DNA of 64,000 nucleotides, from contig JAHDWA010000008.1 of assembly GCA_023382535.1 (NCBI GenBank), positions 186,001-250,000 of the forward strand. The letters are read 5' to 3'. The stretch comes from Anaerolineae bacterium. Lineage in GTDB: Bacteria > Chloroflexota > Anaerolineae > 4572-78 > J111. Position numbers and translations under genes: made by a program. Positions 18,601 to 26,515 of this stretch are shown here, one piece after another. Every line of letters starts with the position of its first letter. The stretch's first letter is position 1. The notes below the pieces were generated by a model. That model saw only the letters and a list, made by a program, of their open reading frames with translations. It ran no database searches and was not told the origin of the DNA.

Positions 18601-19501
18601 GCTGGATAGGGAGCATAATTAAATAAGTTACTCCCATTAAGCGGCCGGTAAAATTAGAAAAATTCTCAGTGGTTTTAAGCTGATTCTGTAGGATTTGGCT
18701 GGTTTGATACTGGAGAAAGGCATGGAGGAGTAGCAGCACCAGGGCGGATAAAGCCAGGGAGCGCAGGAAGGTCGACTCGGTAACGTAGCGGTAGCCTTCG
18801 CGAATGTTATCAAGATGAGAAGGGTGTTGCTTCTCGGTAGCGGCGGCAACGGGTGTGATATACTTAGATACTTCAATTCCTGTTTTGTGTTCTCCCAGCA
18901 AATAGGGCATCAGCCAGGCCAGTAAGGCGACAACCAGGAGAGTGCACAGCCAAACAAAAATAATTCGGTGAGGGGAACCCAGCCAGTTGTTCAACAGTGG
19001 CATGGTCAAGCCGGCAAAACTACCGCTTAACCCAACGGCTGTAACCAGAGCCGGAATGAGGCGTTTGGCTGAACGGGTATCGTAAAAGTCGTTGACGTAG
19101 GTATACCAATGGGTGAAAAAAATGTCGTCGAGCGGAACAAAGACCACCAGAAATAATAACGGGTAGGCCAGGGTAACAAGACCCCAACCGAGCAAAATCA
19201 ATCCGGCGGCAACGATGACCGCGCTGGCAATAAGAATTGCCAAAAGCAGCTTGATATTGGTGACTCGATCGGCAAAGGCGGCATAGACGGCAATAGCTGG
19301 GATAGCCACAATGCCTTTGATGACAAAAAACCAGGGCAGCGCGCCGACACCCAATTGTGGTTGCTGTAAAAATGCGGCCTCAAGAATGGTTGAAGCCCAA
19401 ACCCAACCACTGACATAAATGAAAAGCATGATGTAAAAGATCAGCAGACGTGGCCATTCAGCGGGGCGAATATTGAGTAATTTGCTTAACAAACGAACCA
19501 T
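15677..19501 (-). CDS. Transporter-like membrane protein with HEAT repeats and C-terminal cNMP-binding domain
   Basis: A 1274-residue multidomain protein. Residues about 15-440 form a 10-12 helix MFS-like domain resembling the ATP/ADP-translocase (NTT) group. About 480-860 are HEAT/armadillo repeats (e.g. DPDTEVRARVLPVLLQADD). About 985-1080 is a Pro-rich linker with three copies of an R-x-R-P-x-[ND]-L-[FL] motif. The C-terminal ~150 residues are a cyclic-nucleotide-binding domain with an intact phosphate cassette, FGEMNLFDNSPRSTTAIA (Glu and Arg present). Fusions of this kind are known but uncharacterised; the transported substrate is unknown. It is first in the NRPS gene run, so it may export the product or sense cNMP. 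Confidence 0.85.
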   Translation of the reverse strand: MVRLLSKLLNIRPAEWPRLLIFYIMLFIYVSGWVWASTILEAAFLQQPQLGVGALPWFFVIKGIVAIPAIAVYAAFADRVTNIKLLLAILIASAVIVAAGLILLGWGLVTLAYPLLFLVVFVPLDDIFFTHWYTYVNDFYDTRSAKRLIPALVTAVGLSGSFAGLTMPLLNNWLGSPHRIIFVWLCTLLVVALLAWLMPYLLGEHKTGIEVSKYITPVAAATEKQHPSHLDNIREGYRYVTESTFLRSLALSALVLLLLHAFLQYQTSQILQNQLKTTENFSNFTGRLMGVTYLIMLPIQLFLLSRIIGRVGLGNANLIYPASNFAICGGLIFAPGLPTAALGYFSRTNFYGIIGYTIESLLYNAVPLRVKGRGRAFIGGLVVPIGSLMGGLLLLTPLTTIWWFLPVAIGALATAFLINALIIRKQYSQALIKMLEEEDFSFLLSQETAKLTVTDPATLQSLQKKLSESTSHEFTIFMAKLISQIGGSAAIPILGQAARATADARSRAAILDALVAADTRGDAVRQLYTDFLHDEEGRVRQSALAGLEQLIGPQDKQFLGLASTMLTDPDTEVRARVLPVLLQADDPIQQSAAAQALNEFLNDKDAHQRARGLHVLSQTHDLRFINILLDHLADPADEVRLQAALTIESLTSAKMPAKIVELILEKTKRLVQDPVERIRQAALNILGRIGERESHQIVINALTDPSLQVRTTAVDTLVQIGKAIIPRIHPALNSPNPLLRKMTTVTLSRINRREFGPLIETQITGNLLDIYRGNSLLAALTPCAGYPSISVLQSALQEQNTQLLDEIFYLLAAIHGTEAVRIVAESFESETPRVRANAAEALESLTTPQTARLVAPLFETGMTLAQLLEISQETWDMVHPQPKEAIHQLLTATDDPWLRAIMTLALGEMGVTLLPPPASPSPHSTVKIHEVVNQRLEEMVDVNAKDLPAALDSPVGAAQQEDNSPRRPRPANLFDALAETSDHAQPNVEPEPKEPLSARRFRPADLFNALTDPGSDNKPAPDSPAEEPKPRRLRPGNLLGALLDTPDSASTPPVDESPAAPAPLPFTAEEIERLIERSFADPQIDVRLAARAARRIMAGSYITSVIQEEGLLLSPVEKIIFLKEVPFFEGMTIDQLKVLANVCEEQLFEEDAHIFNTGDPGGALYVVVSGRVGIEQEKRKGSFARLATMEAHSYFGEMNLFDNSPRSTTAIALQDTLTLRLRREPLIALARQYPDLSLELINVLSQRLREANDRVADLTRTRPRELHKLFDKFD

Positions 19502-19698
19502 GGCCAGTTTTTTAGAACCTATTCTAAAACTCTTAAAGTACTTATTAAAGAAGCAGAGGTTAGAAGCTGAGAACTGGAAAACCCTTCTTCCCGACCCCTA
19601 ACCTCTATTATTCACAGCGCCGCTGGGGTGATTGAAAACGTGGCTGGTCTTCTACGGGTGTGCTGTTTACTTGTAAATGGTGACTGCTCAGGCTAAAG
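19502..19698. other. Intergenic region upstream of the transporter
   Basis: No gene is seen. It includes a 9-bp inverted repeat (AGAGGTTAG near 19556, CTAACCTCT near 19598). This is the likely promoter region for the transporter-NRPS run, but no clear -35/-10 pair is visible. Confidence 0.4.
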
Positions 19699-19780
19699 GT
19701 GACTGGCACTTGGTTAGCTCTAAGCTTCGCTGTTCTCAATCGTCTTGCCAAAAGAGAAAAGTGCCGGTCACATGATTAGT
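19676..19780 (+). repeat. Left copy of ~100-bp inverted repeat; core 73-bp MITE-like hairpin
   Basis: The core 19699-19771 begins GTGACTGGCACTT and ends AAGTGCCGGTCAC, terminal inverted repeats with one mismatch. The whole unit, including flank TGACTGCTCA, matches the reverse complement of 21276-21376 at roughly 85 percent by eye. Confidence 0.85.
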
Positions 19781-19797
19781 AACTGTAAATGTACAGC

Positions 19798-20553
19798 TTA
19801 CGCCATTAGCTTGGCGGCGACTTGCTTGAGTGACTGCGTCACCTTATGATCCGGATAGCGCAGCGCAAAAATACCAGCGCTGGCCAGGGCCATCATCTCA
19901 TCGGAGTGAGGTAAAACCGCGGCCACCTCGCTGTTGTAAGTTTCCTCGACCCGCTTTTGGACATCGGTAAAATTGAAAACCTCTGGTACTTTGTTGACCA
20001 GCAGCAGCAAGCGTGGCACATTCAGTTTGCGGGCTACTTCGACGGTAACACCAGTCCCCTGGTAATCTTGCTGGTCCGGGCGCAGAATGATGATCAGGGC
20101 ATCGGAGATGGCAATCGAGAGCAGGGTCTCCTCATTCAGGCCGGGATGGGTGTCAATCATCAGCACATCGAGCTTCAAATTCTCCACCAGGTCATGGAAG
20201 CCATCATTGAGCAGCCCAACGTCGTAGCCTTCTCGCAGCACACGGGCAATTTCGCCGGCCTTGATGCTGGAAGGGATGAGGAAGATTTTGCCTTTGATGG
20301 TCGCACCGAGGGTAGCGGTGACATCATGGGCGCAGTCCTCGATGGCGCACTTGCCCCATAAATAATCATTCAACGAATGGCCCATGGCGTCTTCATCCAG
20401 GCCAAACAGCACGTGAATGCCCGGTGATTGGATGTCGGTATCAATCGCGCCTACTCGCAACCCTTGAGCCGCCAGCAGAGCGGTGATATTGGCGGTTGTG
20501 TTGGATTTACCCGTTCCGCCCCGGAAAGAGTGGATAGAAATAATTTTTGACAT
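19798..20553 (-). CDS. MinD/ParA-like ATPase (paralogue 2)
   Basis: This is a 251-residue deviant-Walker ATPase paralogous to the one at 5534-6292. The P-loop HSFRGGTGKSNTT (about 7-19) again has Arg for the signature Lys. VGAIDTDIQSPGIHVLFGLD (about 34-53) and DVLMIDTHPGLNEET (about 131-145) carry the switch regions. The C-terminal helix (KVTQSLKQVAAKLMA) could be a membrane-targeting helix. It is last in a three-gene set with a winged-helix and a Zn-ribbon protein, 64 bp below the former. No ParB or centromere-like repeats are seen, so chromosome partitioning is unlikely. Confidence 0.87.
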   Translation of the reverse strand: MSKIISIHSFRGGTGKSNTTANITALLAAQGLRVGAIDTDIQSPGIHVLFGLDEDAMGHSLNDYLWGKCAIEDCAHDVTATLGATIKGKIFLIPSSIKAGEIARVLREGYDVGLLNDGFHDLVENLKLDVLMIDTHPGLNEETLLSIAISDALIIILRPDQQDYQGTGVTVEVARKLNVPRLLLLVNKVPEVFNFTDVQKRVEETYNSEVAAVLPHSDEMMALASAGIFALRYPDHKVTQSLKQVAAKLMA

Positions 20554-20617
20554 GAGCTTCTCCCGCTAGTTATCGTTTTAGATATCAATCCTATTGACTG
20601 CCACCCGGCAGGGGGCA

Positions 20618-20965
20618 TTATTGTTCTTGGCTCTGATCCAGAAGGTTATCCAGAGCATTCCAGACTCCCGTGGAGAGTTTCTTATCCGCTTTGCGGGCAA
20701 AGTGAGCCTTATACCAGATTTCGCCGCTCACCTCAACCTTGCGGATCAGTCCTTTTGTCACCAATTCATCCAAAACCGCCTGGGCTTCTTCCGGCGTTTG
20801 GTCCATCTCTGTGGCAATTTCGGTTAGACTCAGCCCATTGCGGCGGACAATTTTTTTGGCTATGGCCGCTAAGCCGGGGGGCAAGTCTAGCAAGTCAATC
20901 GGGGAAAGACCCTCTTGCCGTCCGCGAGCATCAATCTCATCCTGCAAACGATCAAATAGTCCCAT
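20618..20965 (-). CDS. Small winged helix-turn-helix protein
   Basis: This 115-residue cytoplasmic protein has residues about 30-85 that read as a winged helix: LAAIAKKIVRRNGLSLTEIA, then the recognition-helix region TPEEAQAVLDELVTKGLI and a wing RKVEVSGEIWYKAHF. It resembles MarR/ArsR-like or archaeal-type wHTH domains. Its start overlaps the stop of the Zn-ribbon gene by one base (TAATG), and it is followed by the MinD-like ATPase. It could regulate the set or act as the ATPase's DNA-binding partner; nothing visible decides this. Confidence 0.7.
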   Translation of the reverse strand: MGLFDRLQDEIDARGRQEGLSPIDLLDLPPGLAAIAKKIVRRNGLSLTEIATEMDQTPEEAQAVLDELVTKGLIRKVEVSGEIWYKAHFARKADKKLSTGVWNALDNLLDQSQEQ

Positions 20966-21177
20966 TAGTATATCTCCGGCATTGGTATAGGCTCTGGTTG
21001 CGGCTTACAGACGCCGCACCACAGAGCATCCGCTACAACAATCGTTTTAGGGGTTTGGGCGCGGCCAACATAAACGGACAGAATCACGGGCATTTGGCTG
21101 TAATGATTGGCGCAAATCGCTCGACCGCAGAATTTACAAACACCCATGGCCGTCTGGCCACATTGGTGACACACCAT
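20965..21177 (-). CDS. Small Zn-ribbon-like protein
   Basis: A 70-residue protein beginning MVCHQCGQTAMGVCKFCGRA. Four cysteines in two CxxC pairs (residues 3-6 and 14-17), a His at 25 and a later CGVC pair form one or two metal sites. A longer reading frame exists upstream, but the start at 21177 is preceded by AGGAGG at 5-6 bp and is chosen. It is the first gene of the ATPase/wHTH set. The function is not recognised; such ribbons often mediate protein or nucleic-acid contacts. Confidence 0.7.
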   Translation of the reverse strand: MVCHQCGQTAMGVCKFCGRAICANHYSQMPVILSVYVGRAQTPKTIVVADALWCGVCKPQPEPIPMPEIY

Positions 21178-21275
21178 AATTGCCTCCTGACTGGTAATAG
21201 TCTGATGGGTTGTTGCTGTCGGATAATGATATGTGATTGAAACTGCGAACGAAAACAAGTGCCGGAAGGTCTAAC

Positions 21276-21376
21276 TACTCATATAACTGGCACTTTTCTC
21301 CTGGCAAGGCGATTGAGAACAGCAAAGTTTAGAGCTAACCAAGTGCCAGTCGCCTCTAGCATGAGCAGTAACTTTC
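21276..21376 (-). repeat. Right copy of ~100-bp inverted repeat; core MITE-like hairpin
   Basis: The core 21285-21354 carries AACTGGCACTT at one end and AAGTGCCAGTC at the other. It is inverted relative to the copy at 19676-19780, so the two copies bracket the ATPase, winged-helix and Zn-ribbon genes. Confidence 0.85.
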
Positions 21377-21508
21377 TACAAATGTTTGAGTTGAATGATA
21401 TTAGCCTACCGCAATATCGGTGTTTATGCAAATGAATATTAAAAATTTAATCCGCTCAAGGTCTGGCAGGGTTGCCAAGCCTGTCAAATCCACAAAAACT
21501 TTGCCCTG

Positions 21509-24500
21509 TCAAACGTGGTTTAGACTGATTTGTGGCGCAGGCTGCGTCAAAACTGTCCGGGTAAATTCACCTAACCACTCGTCATACTGGCCCAACGGCT
21601 CCTGTGCGGTGAGGGTTTGGGCTAAGGTCTCCAAAGCCGGCCGGGCTGTCTCCTCGGCGATAGTCAAAGCCGCATGGACCAATTCTGTGGCTGCTTCGAG
21701 TTGGCCCCGCTGGGCCAGCAGCCAGGCACGCGCCCCGTCGGCCCATGGGTGCAGAGCCGGCGTAAACGTCGTTTTGGCCAGTGTCTCCATTTCACCCGAT
21801 AGAATAGCTTGCTTGCCCGCTGCCTCAGGGCTGCCCCAGCCAATCGCCTGGGCGTAAGCCGCCTGCGCCGCCCGATAATTCCCTTGCAGCGCCAATACAT
21901 CCGCCTGTCCCTCCGCTGCCGCTATTCGATCTTCCAACGGAGCCTGGGTTAAGGCCAAAACTTTGGCATAATACTCCGCTGCCCCGGCATAAGCGCCGCG
22001 CTCTCGCGCCTTGTCTCCAGCCCGGCGGCCAAATCGGGCTGCTTTGACTGTATCGGCGCCTTGTAAATAGTGGTAAGCGATCAATTCCAGGTTTTGTTCT
22101 GTATCCGGCTGGCCTTCCACGAGCCAATCACCATATTGGCTGTGCCAGTGCTGACGTTGTGAAAAAGCGAGCGTGGTGTAAATAGCCTCTTGCAGGAGTG
22201 GGTGGTTGAATTGATAGGTCGTCGCCTGCACTGCTGCTATAAATGAAGCCTGGCTGGCTTCTTCGAGGGCAGTCGTGACCTCCAACTCGCCAATTTGAGG
22301 CTGGCATAACTTGACTAATCCCGCGATTTCAAAAGTTTGGCCGATCACGGCTGCCCGTTTGAGGACTTCTTGCTGGGACAAAGGCAACTCGTCGAGCCGC
22401 GCCAGCAGCAACCCATGCAGTGACAGCGGCAGCGCCGGTTCCAGCCCGATCCAACGTACCTCCCCACTCTCACGATCCAGCAGCACTGCCTCGGCCTGCT
22501 GCAATGCCTGGCACAGTTCCTCTACGTAGAGGGGATTACCTCCTGCTCGCCGGCAAATCCAGTGAGCGAGCATCTCGTCCAGTGCCCGCGCCCTCAAAGC
22601 GCGCTGGGCGACCTCGACCAGGATTTGATCGGGCAGTTTAACCAGGGGTAGAGGGGTAACGCCGTGGAAATCCGGGGCCATCTCACGCCGGGTCATAACC
22701 AACAGCAAAGGTATATCGGCAAGCTGGCGCAGGAGACTCTTGAGCAGGGCGGTCGAATCGTGGTCAATCCAATCAATATCTTCTAAAATAACCACCACGG
22801 GATCCCGTTCGGCCAGCTTTTTTAGCCATTCGATCAGCGCGTGAGGCCCGCTCACCCTTTCCTCCAGCCGGCCCCACAGGGTTTTCTCTGTTCGGTTCGA
22901 GTCGGCCAGCCGGGCTTGTAGCAAATTCTGGAGAGAAGGTTGGATCGAGCGCCGGGCAGGCGGACTTGACTGGGTTTTGGCATTCAGTAAGGCCAGCAGT
23001 GGCGTTGAACTGCTCGCGCCGAGGTGAGTTGAGGCACTGCTGCCCCTATCTTTAATCGTGTCAATGGCTGGCAAGGCCAGCAGGTGTGCCAGTACCTTTT
23101 CCGCAACCGCCAGCCCCAGCGAGGCCAGCTCTTCCGCCAAGCGGACGCGCTGCAAGCCAGGATCGTTGTGCTCGTCAAAATTCAGCCAGCCGGTCAGCAA
23201 ATCAATCCAGGGAAAGAGGGGAATGTGCTTGCTGTGGGGCTGGCAACGTCCGACCAGCACCGTCAAACCCTGCGTACGAGCCATTTCCGCCAGGTGAGAC
23301 ATGAGGGTGGTTTTGCCCAGGCCGGTTTCACCGCTGACCAGCCAGGCGCTGCCTCGCCCATTCGGCTTTAGAGGAGCAGGAGGTGCTGACTGGAGCGCAG
23401 TCAGGGCCATAGCCAACTGAGCCACCTCGGTTTCCCGGTTCAGGAGGGGACGCTCCAGGGGCTGCAAACGCGTCCCCCGCCGCATCTCCCGGACATTGAC
23501 AATCACCACTGGCCCCTCGATGCCCTTGAGGGTGACCGACGGCAGGGGTTCGCCGATAAAGGCTGCTTGCGATTTTTCCCAAATGTCAGAGTCGAGGATC
23601 ACCTGGCCGGGTTTGGCCTTACTCATCAGACGCGCGGCCCGATTTACCGCTGGCCCGGCAATGACCGACTCGCGCCGGTACTTGGCTCCGATTTCGCCGG
23701 TAAAAATCAGCCCGTGGGTGATGCCGCTGCATTGGCGTAACGGTGGGTTGAGTTGAAACTCGCGGTTGATCTGGTCGAGGGCCCGGGCCAGTTGCAGAGC
23801 TGCTGAGACGGCATAGCGTGTTGTTCCTTCGTGAGCGCGAGGCGAACCAAAAGTGTTGACCAGAATAAACCCCTCGCTCCAGGCATCCACCTGGCTGATA
23901 ACGCCCTCGTGCTGATTGACAATTTCCTGGGCGCGCACAAAAAAGCGTTGAAATACAGCAGTTGCCAGGTCCGGCCCGTACCGGGTGGCCAGTTCCTCCA
24001 GCCCTGTAAGGTTAATAAATTGCACGGCGACGGGGCGGAGTTCCGGTTGGAGGCGGCGCTGGCGCTCGCTGTTGATCAGGCGGGCCAGCATGTCTTCCGG
24101 TAAAAAGGGAGCCAGCCGTTCGACGCGCTGGAGGGTCAGGTCCAAAGCTTCCAGGGCCTCGGCAACGGTCAGGCCCAGGATGGTTGAACCACCGGAGCGG
24201 CGGGTCGGCAGCGAAATTTCGTAATCGCCCAGGGCCTGGCCCAGGTTGTCAATAACCCGTGCACCGTCGAGGGTAAAGCGGGTGGCGGCAATGGTCCTGG
24301 CTTGCTCACCCAGCACCACCTGGCCGGGCAGGGCTTCTTTCTCGGCGGCAGTCGCGCCGTAAATACCCGGCCCGCTGACCAGTAATTCCATACGCCGCCT
24401 GTCCCCGACAACTCCAGCGTAGGCCACCCCCCGTTCCACCCCGGCACTCATCGTCAGGCTGCAAGGGCCATACTCCGTTTCAAAGGCAGCGAAGGGGGTA

Positions 24501-25030
24501 ATGGCGCGCTCCATGCGCAGGGCGGCTCGAATGGCTTGTAAGACATCCTCACCGTGATCTTTCTTGGGGAAATAAACTAAAGCCGCATCGCCAACAAAAA
24601 CCAGCAGGTCGCCGCCAGAGGCAATCAGGGGGTCAAGCACGGCGGAAAAGAGGTTATTCATAATCTGGTTCATCGTTTCGTGGCCGCGGCCCTGACCCCG
24701 GCGGGCCAGGAGTTCGGTCAGAGCGGTGAAGCCAGTCACATCAGCGAAAATGAAGCTGCCCTCCAACAGCGTGCCATGCGGCTGGCCGGGCGTCGGATTT
24801 AGCTCGAGGAGGTAGCGAGGAACGTATTGGATTAAGACGCGGTGGAGTGGATCGAGGGCGCGAACAGCCTGCAAGAGTTCGGCGGCGATGGGCTGCTGCT
24901 GGTCAGGGAGAATCTCGTTTAGGTCTTCAGGTAGCGCCCGTAATTGCTTGTATAAGTTGGCGGGAAGGTAACGCGCCAGGCGCGGCAAGAGAACAGGCCA
25001 GATTAATTGGTAAGGTTGTGGCTCGCTCAT
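21509..25030 (-). CDS. Soluble-adenylyl-cyclase-like protein (two cyclase domains, AAA ATPase, TPR region)
   Basis: About 1173 residues (1185 if begun at 25066); MSEPQPYQ at 25030 is preferred. Cyclase homology domain 1 has the metal-binding aspartates (FADVTGFTALTE and GGDLLVFVGDAALVYF) but lacks the catalytic Asn/Arg pair. Cyclase domain 2 lacks the first aspartate (FINLTGLEEL) but has the Asn-x3-Arg pair (AGPAVNRAARLM). The two halves are therefore complementary, as in mammalian soluble adenylyl cyclase. An AAA/STAND-type ATPase follows (GETGLGKTT; VVILEDIDWID), then TPR-like helices to the C-terminus. It probably makes cAMP in the cytoplasm. It is transcribed alone, on the minus strand. 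Confidence 0.85.
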   Translation of the reverse strand: MSEPQPYQLIWPVLLPRLARYLPANLYKQLRALPEDLNEILPDQQQPIAAELLQAVRALDPLHRVLIQYVPRYLLELNPTPGQPHGTLLEGSFIFADVTGFTALTELLARRGQGRGHETMNQIMNNLFSAVLDPLIASGGDLLVFVGDAALVYFPKKDHGEDVLQAIRAALRMERAITPFAAFETEYGPCSLTMSAGVERGVAYAGVVGDRRRMELLVSGPGIYGATAAEKEALPGQVVLGEQARTIAATRFTLDGARVIDNLGQALGDYEISLPTRRSGGSTILGLTVAEALEALDLTLQRVERLAPFLPEDMLARLINSERQRRLQPELRPVAVQFINLTGLEELATRYGPDLATAVFQRFFVRAQEIVNQHEGVISQVDAWSEGFILVNTFGSPRAHEGTTRYAVSAALQLARALDQINREFQLNPPLRQCSGITHGLIFTGEIGAKYRRESVIAGPAVNRAARLMSKAKPGQVILDSDIWEKSQAAFIGEPLPSVTLKGIEGPVVIVNVREMRRGTRLQPLERPLLNRETEVAQLAMALTALQSAPPAPLKPNGRGSAWLVSGETGLGKTTLMSHLAEMARTQGLTVLVGRCQPHSKHIPLFPWIDLLTGWLNFDEHNDPGLQRVRLAEELASLGLAVAEKVLAHLLALPAIDTIKDRGSSASTHLGASSSTPLLALLNAKTQSSPPARRSIQPSLQNLLQARLADSNRTEKTLWGRLEERVSGPHALIEWLKKLAERDPVVVILEDIDWIDHDSTALLKSLLRQLADIPLLLVMTRREMAPDFHGVTPLPLVKLPDQILVEVAQRALRARALDEMLAHWICRRAGGNPLYVEELCQALQQAEAVLLDRESGEVRWIGLEPALPLSLHGLLLARLDELPLSQQEVLKRAAVIGQTFEIAGLVKLCQPQIGELEVTTALEEASQASFIAAVQATTYQFNHPLLQEAIYTTLAFSQRQHWHSQYGDWLVEGQPDTEQNLELIAYHYLQGADTVKAARFGRRAGDKARERGAYAGAAEYYAKVLALTQAPLEDRIAAAEGQADVLALQGNYRAAQAAYAQAIGWGSPEAAGKQAILSGEMETLAKTTFTPALHPWADGARAWLLAQRGQLEAATELVHAALTIAEETARPALETLAQTLTAQEPLGQYDEWLGEFTRTVLTQPAPQISLNHV

Positions 25031-25066
25031 CCTCTTGTCTTTCCCTGGTGGTGAGCCGGGCAGCAT

Positions 25067-25289
25067 TGCTCACATAAGTTGCGCCTGGTTGGTGATGAAT
25101 CCAGTTTACCATAGGTTACTTACTTGTCAATTGAGAAATTATGGTGATGGGAATATTATCCTAGAGCAAAAAAATTCTATCCACGAAGAGCGCGAAGCCT
25201 CCCCACAGAGTAAGTATCGCCAGGTTGCTTCATGTTCTTCGTGGACATTTTATTGGTTTAGCCGAAGATGATTTGTCGGGGGCAGAGCT
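25067..25289. other. Intergenic region with short inverted repeat
   Basis: TCCACGAAGA (25180-25189) and TCTTCGTGGA (25236-25245) form a 10-bp inverted repeat separated by 46 bp. No gene is seen. Confidence 0.5.
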
Positions 25290-26324
25290 TCATGCTTTCA
25301 CTGGTCGGATTGATTTGAGATTATGGAAGCTCACCAACTTGTTTTGTTCTTCATCCCACAGGCTTAAAAAGATACTTTGCAGACTCGTCCACAGGGTCAG
25401 CACGACCACCTGTTGAAACACCGGATTTTCTTCATGACACGTTTGGAGACGGTAGTTGGGGATGCGGGGGCTGAGGTGATGGATATGATGAAAGCCGATG
25501 TTGCCGGTAAACCACTGCAACACTTTGGGGAGTTGGTAGTACGAACTCCCTTGTAAGGCCGCTAACGTGTAATCCCAATCATCCCCATGCGTATAGTAGG
25601 TATCTTCAAATTGATGTTGAATAAAAAACATCCAGGTACCCATTGTCGCCGCTAAAACAACAATCGGGAGTTGGATCAGCAAAAATGATTTGAAGCCAAT
25701 GATAAAGCTCAGGCCGATAATCACCCCCGCAATCGCCAGATTGGTCCAATGAACGCTGGCTCGCTCTCTTTTCCAGGATTTTGACCCTATCAAGGGGAAG
25801 CGATACAAAACAACAAAAAGGAAGGTGGGGGCTAGTATAAATAGGATCAGCGGGTGACGATACAGCCGGTACTTTAGCTGTCCCCACCAGGTTTGCTGGA
25901 GGTATTCTCTAACCGTCATGGTGTAAATGTCACCGATGCCCCTCTCTTCCAGGCTGCCGGCTGAGGCGTGGTGAATGGCATGACTTTTACGCCAGTAATG
26001 ATAGGGAGTTAGGGTCAATACGCCACAGATCGAGCCGAGAAAGTCGTTGGCTTTGCGGGAATTAAAAAAAGAGCCGTGTCCACAATCGTGTTGGATAATG
26101 AAGATGCGCACCAGTAGACCAGCGGCCGGCAAGGTCAAAGCCAGGGTTAACCAATAGCTGTAGGCCAGGCTGAGATACATTAAATACCATATCAGGCCAA
26201 AGGGAATGAAAGTATTGAGCACTTGCCAGGCACTTTGCCAGGTGTTTGTAGTTTGATACTTGGAGACAAGGGCACTCCAGGCCGCTTTGTCGGGAATAGA
26301 ACGGGGGGACGAGTTAGAACTCAA
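25290..26324 (-). CDS. Membrane fatty acid desaturase
   Basis: An acyl-lipid desaturase of 344 residues that inserts a double bond into membrane fatty acids. The three histidine boxes that bind the di-iron centre are present: HDCGH near 94, HAIHH near 130 and HHIHH near 290. About four to six hydrophobic spans surround them (e.g. LIWYLMYLSLAYSYWLTLALT). The family resembles delta-12/omega-6-type desaturases; regiospecificity cannot be read. Together with the RRM and cold-shock genes just upstream on the same strand it suggests a low-temperature adaptation group. Confidence 0.9.
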   Translation of the reverse strand: MSSNSSPRSIPDKAAWSALVSKYQTTNTWQSAWQVLNTFIPFGLIWYLMYLSLAYSYWLTLALTLPAAGLLVRIFIIQHDCGHGSFFNSRKANDFLGSICGVLTLTPYHYWRKSHAIHHASAGSLEERGIGDIYTMTVREYLQQTWWGQLKYRLYRHPLILFILAPTFLFVVLYRFPLIGSKSWKRERASVHWTNLAIAGVIIGLSFIIGFKSFLLIQLPIVVLAATMGTWMFFIQHQFEDTYYTHGDDWDYTLAALQGSSYYQLPKVLQWFTGNIGFHHIHHLSPRIPNYRLQTCHEENPVFQQVVVLTLWTSLQSIFLSLWDEEQNKLVSFHNLKSIRPVKA

Positions 26325-26455
26325 TTCATGCTCCTAAATTTAGTATAAGCAGATCCAATATTGCTCAGCTCGGATTGACAAATCCGGTGTTATCAATCCC
26401 CTCGGGGCAGATTTTGGATCTGCTGAATATCGGGTGTCTTTAATGGGGGTAGGTA

Positions 26456-26492
26456 AAAAAACAGCGCGGGAAAAAGCCCACGCTGTTGGGTA
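26456..26492 (-). terminator. Intrinsic terminator for the RRM gene
   Basis: On the minus strand, AACAGCGTGGG pairs with CCCGCGCTGTT across a short T-rich loop and is followed by a run of seven T. It begins 24 bp after the RRM stop codon. Confidence 0.8.
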
Positions 26493-26515
26493 TGGCAAGC
26501 TGTGCTAACTAAAGC

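Noticed and set aside
19798..20553. Chromosome-partitioning ParA
   Set aside because: No ParB, parS-like repeats or replication gene nearby; the P-loop differs at the signature Lys.
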